Shown piece after piece: positions 56,819 through 64,000 of a DNA stretch of 64,000 nucleotides; within the stretch, counting starts at the first letter, position 1; every line of letters starts with the position of its first letter. The DNA lies in contig JAGFNQ010000209.1 of NCBI GenBank assembly GCA_024364735.1, forward strand, positions 157,733-221,732, in the 5' to 3' direction. Source of the DNA: Boesenbergia rotunda (lineage: Eukaryota > Streptophyta > Magnoliopsida > Zingiberales > Zingiberaceae). The notes below the pieces were generated by a model that was not told the origin of the DNA, did not search any database, and was given only the letters and a program-made list of their open reading frames with translations. A program made the translations under genes and the position numbers.

Positions 56819-59052
56819 GGCAATCGCCTTATGATTGTAATCATTTATTTTAATAAATGAATATTCACTATTTGAGTATACATACTTGTGTATTTGATTG
56901 AGATCTTGAACTCATTTACTGAATGTCCGCAATACAATTCAAAGCATGAGAGAATTTGTGATGAATTGAAATTATCCCTAGTCGATGAATTGATAAATAC
57001 GAACACTATCAATTCTGTTGAGACTAGCATGGGTTATTCTCTAATCAGCTGATTCTCACTGGCTGGTGACATTGGGATGTCCAGAGATAAACATGAATGC
57101 TAGTTAAGGGAACTAGTTCATTGGAGTGACTGGCTGTAAAACTTCATATGGTAATCTACATATAGATATGTCAATGAAGTTCTTACTACAGCTTAAGTGC
57201 CATGTTCCTTTGACTTGCGGTGTTCAAGTCATCTTGGTCATGGAGACTTATACTTTGACATCTTAAGCAAGCATTTCTAAGGAGGTGTGGTCCCAGGATG
57301 GTTGGGTATAAGCCAAAGTGTCCGAAGATGTTTGAACAACCTACAAAGGATTCACCACTCCTTGCGAGGAGATGTATACCCAAGGCCTATAGTCGGATTG
57401 TTACTCGAAGCCTCTGGCCAGAGCATCACATGTTCAGAGTATGAATCTCTCAGAAACATGAGAGTAACTAGAATCCGTAGGATGAGAAAAACATTGCTTG
57501 GGCTAGGTGTGACGTAGTCTGCCTAGTGGGGACTGACACACATAGACTGTGTCCTGAACCAAGTGGGTATAAGATGGTGAAGGGAATGGGGCACGACTCA
57601 TTATAGCTGCTGAAGGGTTTCAGAATTATTTCTGAGGTCAACCGTTGATCTTTCGATTAATTGGGGGTCATGATGTACTACTAGGTGCCACTCATGATCG
57701 TTCTATAATTGGTTGATTATAGACGGCCAACATAAATCGAAAGCATATTTAGTCACACGCACTACAAGTAATCCGAGGGATTTATAACGAGTTGAAAATT
57801 AGATTTTTCGATTAAGAGAGATAAGTCGAATTTAAATTTTTCAGAGACGCAACGGAAGCATAAAATGGTTAAGTCTTTTGAAGACTTATTGGACGAATTA
57901 AATGAGTTTAATTCATATGATCTTGGCTTGGGTTTGGCCGGCCACATCAAAAGGGGAGAACCAAATTGTTTGGTTCAATTTATAAAATAAACCAAGTGTG
58001 GTTTGTTTTATAAAATTATGGATGATATAAATTTTATAATAAACCAAGGTTTGGTTTATTTTTCATGGAAATTAAAATGAACCATGGATTGGTTTATTTT
58101 ATTTTATAAAATTAATAATGGATTGATTTACCATGATAAAGAAATTTATATAAAGAAATTTATTTTTCATGAAAATTAAAATAAACCATGGATTGGTTTA
58201 TTTTATTTTATAAAATCAATAATGGATTGATTTACCATGATAAAGAAATTTATATATAAAGAAATTTATATAAAAATTTATATAAAGAAATTTCTTTCTA
58301 TAAGAAAAAAAAGGGAGACATGGTTGCTTTTATCATAAATTAAATTATGATAAAAACTTGGTATGATGGAATAAATCATAGAAAAATTTATATGATAAAT
58401 TTCTTATAAAAATGTGTTCCATAAAAAGGAGACTTGGCGATTAAGAGGCTACTATATAAAGGAACCAAGACAAGGCTTGGAAATCAATCTAAGAGATCAA
58501 GGAATAAGCCCTCTCTCTCTCCCTCTCTCTCTCCCCCTCCTCTAGTGCCTCCAGCCCTAGAGGCACTCCCTTTGTTGCCGTGAGCTTCATCCACCAAGAA
58601 GCTACCATGAGAAGAAGAAGAAGCGGGCGCGACTCCTTCCTCCCCGGAATCTTGATTCCGTTCTTCGTTTGGTGGTTAGTCTTCCCATCTCTCTCTCTTG
58701 GTATTCTTGTCGTGCCTTTGGAGAATCTAGTAGTTCTTGTCGGCACGAAACTCGTGGCTTTGCGAAGTCATCCCGAAGAAAACTCGGCGTGGACGCGAAT
58801 AGAAGCGGAGCTTCTAAGGGACGCTTACGGTTGGATCTTCTCCCTTCCTTCAAGTTACGCGAGGTAATAAGTAAATTAGTTTACTTTCTGTAAAATTTTA
58901 AATGTATGATCATGTCTACACAATATAAGGTTGCATGCTTAGATGTGTGGTTAAATAATTTGAGAAATTATTTATGCTAAACCTTCTGCTGCACGTAATT
59001 AATTTTAAAATTACGAACACGCATCCATGTCAACATGCACCCGGTCCCAACA
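56791..59052 (+). mobile_element. 3' LTR of Copia element E
   Basis: 2262 bp, ending CCCAACA. Compared with the 5' LTR it has a ~41-bp deletion near 56965 and a ~35-bp deletion near 57945 that removes the GGCCGGCC hairpin; otherwise differences are few. TATA at 58453-58460. Confidence 0.93.
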
Positions 59053-59577
59053 GTCACAGCAGCCATGGTCATGGGGATATCCTCACTGCAATCAAATGAT
59101 TATTGACAGAAAACCCTATATTTATTTCAGGCCCAGCGTGGGCCTGAAATCTATTGATTTCAGGCCCACGCTATTTTTTTTCAATTTTTTTTACATTAAT
59201 ATATTAATTAAATATTATTTAATATATTAATTTCTATTAATCAAATATAAAAATCATTTATTTATATTTTTAAATAAGTTAGATGAGATATTTTTTAACT
59301 GAAATATTTTTTTGATTTTACCTTACGTTTTTTAGTTTAGCGCCGATTACATAATATATTATTTTAAAATAAAAGTCAGTAATTAAGTCACGTTGCTTGT
59401 GCAGACGTCTCGGAATTTGTTACTAAGTGAGAAAGAGAAAGGCAGTATATAGCAGGAGGGGTATAAGAGGTAGTTCACTAAAATGAGTGCGCCCTTCGGT
59501 GAAAATGAAATCATGGTACGCCTTTTGGTAAATATCAATTCTTGGGTGCGCCCTTTGGTAAATTGCCGAAAAATTAA

Positions 59578-60238
59578 TGAAACGTTTCCCTTTTTTTAAT
59601 AAATGGATTGATTTAATTCAAAATTAATTCAAATTGTTAAATTGAAATAAAATTTATGATAATCAATTGAACAATATAACAATTGAATTTTGAATCAAAT
59701 AAAATCATATTTAATTTTGATCTGTACTAGCTTTTAATATTTTAGAATTAATTAATAATTCAATTAATTTAATTTAGAAATAATAAATTTATTAATTTTA
59801 GTATGCACTAAAATAATCATTTATAGATAATGTTCATGTCTAGTGCTATGCGTGTGACCCTCTATATTTTATATACGAAAGCAGTGTAAATTCATACATA
59901 GACTAAGGTAACTGTCTAGCAACAGTTTTTAAACACCCAATGTGATAAAATATTAATCATAAACTATGAACTACCAAGAACTGATTACTATGTAATTCAA
60001 TCTCTTCATCTAGCCTACATCCCAATTAATTCGATGCACTATGCATTATCACCAAATTAATTATTTTACTTGATTTCTAAGATATAATAAACTACTCTTA
60101 AATGATAAGTCATTCCTTCTATGACCATGGATTTTGAGTCACTAATATCTCTATCAAGCGGTCATGATATTAATTCCATAATCCTATAGAGCGATGAATC
60201 CTTTATTGACTCAACACTATTCTCTCTATGCTTTGTCA
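59578..60238. other. AT-rich flank, possible old LTR sequence
   Basis: No coding sequence. The 59830-60238 part has the look of minus-strand U3 from a plant LTR element (short ordered words, no ORFs), but no boundary was found. Confidence 0.35.
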
Positions 60239-60905
60239 TGTGGGATCGTTGTAATCGATAGAGGGGGGATGAATAGCGATTACTGAAAATTTTTGGAATA
60301 ATCAGAAAAACACAGTGGAAGAATAATAAAAAACAATGCTAACACTTTTTTTTACTTGGTACGGAGTCTTTAATGACTCCTACTCCAAGGCCCACGGTCC
60401 TTAACCATTTTCATTGGGCAATTCTATAAGTCGAGTAAATGTTACAAATGTGTAAGTCGAATACAGAATTTAAACAACGAATTTAAATTATACCGACGAC
60501 ACCAGCGTCGATCTTGATCGTTGGCGGTGCGGAAAACTCGAGCACGGAAGAGAGTCGGAGAGCGTTTAGAGTGCTTGAGTTGCAAGAAAGCTTTTTTGCG
60601 TTGATGTGAATTGATTGCCGAAAGCAAAGGGGTGAAGCCCCTTATATACACTGCTCTCGGGCACCTAACACGTGTAGCGAATCGGGTGCGTGCTTATCCG
60701 TAGACTCGGCCAAACCTCTATCCTTCGGTCTTGGGCGCCTGGGACACCTGAGGCGCTTGATGGCTCACGGGCGCTTGAGTTGCTGAAGTGGCAACCTACC
60801 AGCTCAGCCGAACTCACCAGTGGGAAACACCTCAAGACAGGCACTTGATGTTGGGTACGGAGGTATGGCTTGGCGGTTTCCAAGACAACCACGGGGTCGT
60901 ACCTG
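60239..60905 (-). mobile_element. SIRE-like LTR fragment, minus
   Basis: Left end TGTGGGATCG..., followed by GATAGAGGGGGGATGAATA and CTCCTACTCCAAGGCCCACG, the U5/R signature of the A/B/C/F LTRs. TATATAAGGGGC on the minus strand near 60641-60652; GGGCGCC words upstream (60730-60775). No primer site beyond the left end and no TGTTGGTGC end on the right, so truncated. Confidence 0.65.
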
Positions 60906-62823
60906 AGAGACCTCTCTCTGTTTACGGATTAAAAATTTAATCCGAATTGAGACCCGTCCCTCTAACGACTGTCTCGTCATTGTGTTAATTAATCCAAGTT
61001 ACAACTTAGCCAAAACCAAGGTTAAGGCCTTGTAACTTTCTGGATTAATTAACCGCGGAAAAGACGGCGAATGGATCGTCGGTTTTTGTGTTTGTATTCG
61101 GGGTCCATGACATAAATTAATTATCAAATTAATTAACAAATAATTAATCTATGATAATTAATTATCTACATGCAATGATAAACAATAATCAAAGCAATAA
61201 TGTAATCAAAACTAAGATGAAGCTCGGGTGAGTTATACCTCGTCGTTTACCTCGTAATCTTCTACCTTATGACCCTCCCCTCCTGGACGTCGTGTGGGCG
61301 ACGATCTACCAAGACTCAGCGTCACCGAAGGCCTCAAATTGATCACCTTTCTTCTTCCTCTTATTTGCGCCAACTAAACCTAACCCTAGGGTTCACCGTC
61401 GGCCACCTATCCACCTCCCCTCCTTGCGCCGCCGGCCACCTTAAGCTCCCTAGGTGCTCCAGCCTCAAGGAAGCTCCGGGAAGAAGGCAATGAAGAAGAA
61501 GAACATGAAGAAGATGAGGATGCAACCCTCTTCTCCTTTCCTAAGCCCGCCGCTACCTCCTCCACCGCGGCGCCGCAAGGATGAGAGTCCTTGCCACCGA
61601 CTGAACTCTGGCTGCTCCCTGGGTGATCACGGTGAATAGAAGAAGAGCTGAGGAAGATAACCAACAGGAGAAAACTCTCCTTCAACCTCTTCTAATCTCT
61701 TCTTCTTCTTCCTTCACCTCCACCGACCACCTCAGCCGAAAGCCACCTTTCCTTCTCCCCACGCTGTCGATTCCTCCCAATCCTTGCTGCTGCCGTGTTC
61801 CTCAAGAAGGAGCCGAGTCCTCCTTGTCACCGGCCACCACTTGGATCGGAAAAGAAGAGCCCAAAAGAGAAGAAGAAGAAACATCTTCTCCTCTATTGTG
61901 CGTGACCTAGGAGAGAGAGAGAGAGGGTGAGAGGCTAGGGTTTTTGTGGATTAATTCTAAAATTAATCAGGGATCAATCTCCTTTGTATCATGACTCTTA
62001 TGGGATATTTATAGGGCTAAGATAGGGACCATGAGGAGGAGTTGGTTCTTGGTTCGCTAATGGATCCAAACCCGATCCATTAATGGTGATCCATTCCACT
62101 AAAGGATCCCATTGAACATCCTCACCAACCCCCATATTTTCATATAAGCTCCACATATTATGAGTCGTCCATCTCCTCGTTTTTAAGATATCAAATGCCC
62201 AATAATTAATTTAATTTACTTATAATTAAATTAATTATCCTCTTAATCCTTGATTAGTACCACTCAACCTTTTCATCATGTCGGACCATAGTCTACTTGC
62301 AAGATTTGACATGACAATCCTTTTGAGTTCACCAAGGGGGCAATTTCATCCCGACTCACCAGGACACGGATTCCGTCAATAATCAACGACATACCATATA
62401 ATTAATATTATTCTTAATTTACCAGGCTTATTGATTTAACAGAATAAATCTCACCATTTGTTAAGTCAAAGAAATAATATATAATTATCCGTGCTCGTTA
62501 TTATTTTGGGATTAAGAGATCGTATTCCATAATATTTATCCAAGGTCTAATCCAATTTACGAAGTCAGTACAAAATTGGATGACCTCACTTTTGGTCCTA
62601 CTCAATGTACACAAAGTACACTAATGTAATTTTATGGTTAAGATAAACCACACCTAATTACACTACAACCATCCCGATGGTTTGTCCAACTCCATCTCGG
62701 TTGTGAGCCACTTTCTTATACTTCTGCAAGAAACCTGATAACATGATCTTCTGTGCGACACCACGCACCATGTTATCTTCAATGCCAAGTATTAGACATT
62801 TTATGCATGTACTAATATAAACA
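60906..62823 (-). mobile_element. Probable minus-strand LTR of another family
   Basis: Right end reads TGTTTATATTAGTACATG on the minus strand at 62823. A minus-strand CTATAAATATCCC promoter word lies near 62001-62012, followed by an A/G-rich leader on that strand (61910-61470) like the CT-rich leaders of family D/E. Frames at 61269-61493, 61454-61639 and 61623-61910 sit in this leader and are not called genes. The left limit is unclear. Confidence 0.5.
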
Positions 62824-64000
62824 TGTTAGTGATATGAGAGAAGTGTCCTAAGGCAATCACCTTATGATTGTAATCATTTATTCTAATAAATGAATATTCA
62901 CTATTTGAGTAAACATATTTGTGTATTTGATTGAGATCTTAAACTCATTTACTGAATGTCCGCAATACAATTCACAGCATGAGAGAATTTGTGATGAATT
63001 CACAACTAGTGATTATCTCTACATGTGCAATTGTGACGTATTGAAATTGTCCCTAGTCGATGAATTGATAAATACAGACACTATCAATTCTGTTGAGACT
63101 AGCATGGGTTATTCTCTAATCAGCTGATTCTCACTGGCTGGTGACATTGAGATGTCCGGAGATAAACATGAATGTTAGGTAAGGGAACTAGTTCATTGGA
63201 GTGACTGGCTGTAAAACTTTATATGGTAGTCTACATATATATATGTCAGTGAAGTTCTTACTGCAGCTTAAGTGCGATGTTCCTTTGACTTGCGGTGTTC
63301 AAGACATCTTGGTCATGGAGACTTATACTTTGACATCTTAAGCAAGCGTCTCCAAGGAGGTGTGGACCTAGGATGATTGGGTATAAGCCGAAGTGCCCGA
63401 AGATGTTTGAACAGCCTACAAAGGATTCACCACTCCTTCCGAGGAGATGTATACCTGAGGCCTATCGTCGGATTGTTACTCGAAGCCTTTGGCCAGAGCA
63501 TGACATGTTCAGAGTATGAATCTCTTAAATACATGAGAGTAATTAGAATCCGTAGGACGAGAAAACGTTACTTGGGCTAGGTGTGACGTAGTCAGCCTAG
63601 TGGGGACTGACACACATAAACCATGTTCTGAACCATGTGGGTATAAGATGGCGAAGGGAATGGGGCACGATTCATTATAGCTGCTGAAGGGTTTCAGAAT
63701 TGTTTCTGAGGTCAACCGTTGATCTTTCGATTAATTGGGGATCATGATGTACTACTAGGTGCCACTCATGATCGTTCTATAATTGATTAATTATAGACGG
63801 CCAAAATAAATTGAAAGCCTATTTAGTCACACGCACTACGAGTAATCCGAGGGATTTAAAACGAGTTGAAAATTCGATTTTCCAATCAAGAGAGATTAAG
63901 TTTGGTTGAGCCAAACAATAAGCCGAATCTGAATTTTTCAGAGACGCATCAGAAGCGTAAAATGGCTAAATCTTTTGAGACTTAATAGATGAATTAATAA
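62824..64000 (+). mobile_element. D/E-family LTR, cut by window end
   Basis: TGTTAGTGATATGAGAGAAG onward aligns with the first 1.18 kb of the D LTR, including the region of the MAKSFED-type short frame near 63962. Whether it is a 5', 3' or solo LTR cannot be told. Confidence 0.9.

Larger units (their letters stand above)
49376..59052 (+). mobile_element. Copia element E, nearly complete, inactive
   Basis: Inserted in the right arm of M1 with TSD GTCAC (49371-49375 and 59053-59057). 5' LTR 49376-51710, primer site 51712-51723, leader to 53483, gag/pol 53484-56818, 3' LTR 56791-59052. The most complete retroelement in the window. Same family as D and the LTR at 62824. Confidence 0.95.
45752..59568. 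mobile_element. MULE M1, non-autonomous, long inverted arms
   Basis: Termini CGGCAATTTACCAAAGGGCG (45752) and its complement ending 59568, bracketed by a perfect 9-bp TSD AAAAATTAA (45743-45751 and 59569-59577), the hallmark of Mutator-like elements. Arms of about 1.25 kb: 45752-47040 against 48640-49375 plus 59058-59568. The loop (47040-48640) is a 158-bp tandem array. Without the Copia E insertion M1 is about 4.1 kb. It has no transposase, so an M0-like autonomous element is the likely source of mobility (inference from shared ends and repeats). Confidence 0.92.

Noticed and set aside
61269..61910. Several S/P/K-rich frames
   Set aside because: They sit on the complement of an A/G-rich LTR leader; low-complexity composition explains the open frames.

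Overview
This is a eukaryotic, flowering-plant intergenic window made almost entirely of nested transposable elements. I found no intact host gene, rRNA or tRNA gene. Copia-type LTR retrotransposons primed by initiator tRNA-Met (TGGTATCAGAGC next to the LTR) dominate, together with Mutator-like DNA transposons (MULEs). The one recognisable host-derived exon, a short-chain dehydrogenase fragment, is very GC-rich at third codon positions. That hints at a commelinid-type monocot, but this is inference and I cannot name the species.

Layout. 1-3033: minus-strand SIRE-like Copia (element A; gag, primer site and 5' LTR) running off the left edge. 3437-40343: an old MULE (M0) with palindromic GGCCTGA arrays, a dead MuDR-type transposase on the plus strand (28150-30290), a dead Ulp1-protease gene on the minus strand (39893-35852), 1.5-kb inverted arms between them and a right terminal inverted repeat ending at 40343; its left end is not seen. 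M0 has been hit by Copia element D (3524-26156, TSD CAGAC) and by three solo LTRs (26193-28037, 34756-35657, 35903-37049), each with a 5-bp TSD. D itself contains a minus-strand SIRE-like complex (B/C, 6092-21780, TSD GAAAG). The C LTR in turn contains a plus-strand SIRE-like element F (13450-21671, TSD TTTTC). Nesting is therefore four deep: M0 > D > C > F.

40344-45751: spacer DNA with a long hairpin made from a captured dehydrogenase exon (40894-41684), a SINE with 17-bp TSDs (42845-43069) and a decayed Copia gag/protease remnant. 45752-59568: a second MULE (M1) with a perfect 9-bp TSD, about 1.25-kb inverted arms carrying a captured protein-coding fragment, and a 158-bp tandem array in the loop. 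Its right arm is split by a nearly complete Copia element E (49376-59052, TSD GTCAC) with recognisable protease, integrase, reverse transcriptase and RNase H. 59578-64000: LTR fragments, ending in a third copy of the D/E LTR family cut by the window edge.

Three things stand out. First, M0 and M1 share two palindromic modules (a GGCCTGAAAT palindrome and an ATCAGTG palindrome) whose arms vary in step. Second, the untranslated leader of the D/E Copia family carries repeated stem-loops with an invariant apical sequence and compensated stems. Third, the SIRE-like elements seen here carry gag and, in B, a spliced extra ORF, but no pol in any visible internal region, so they look non-autonomous.
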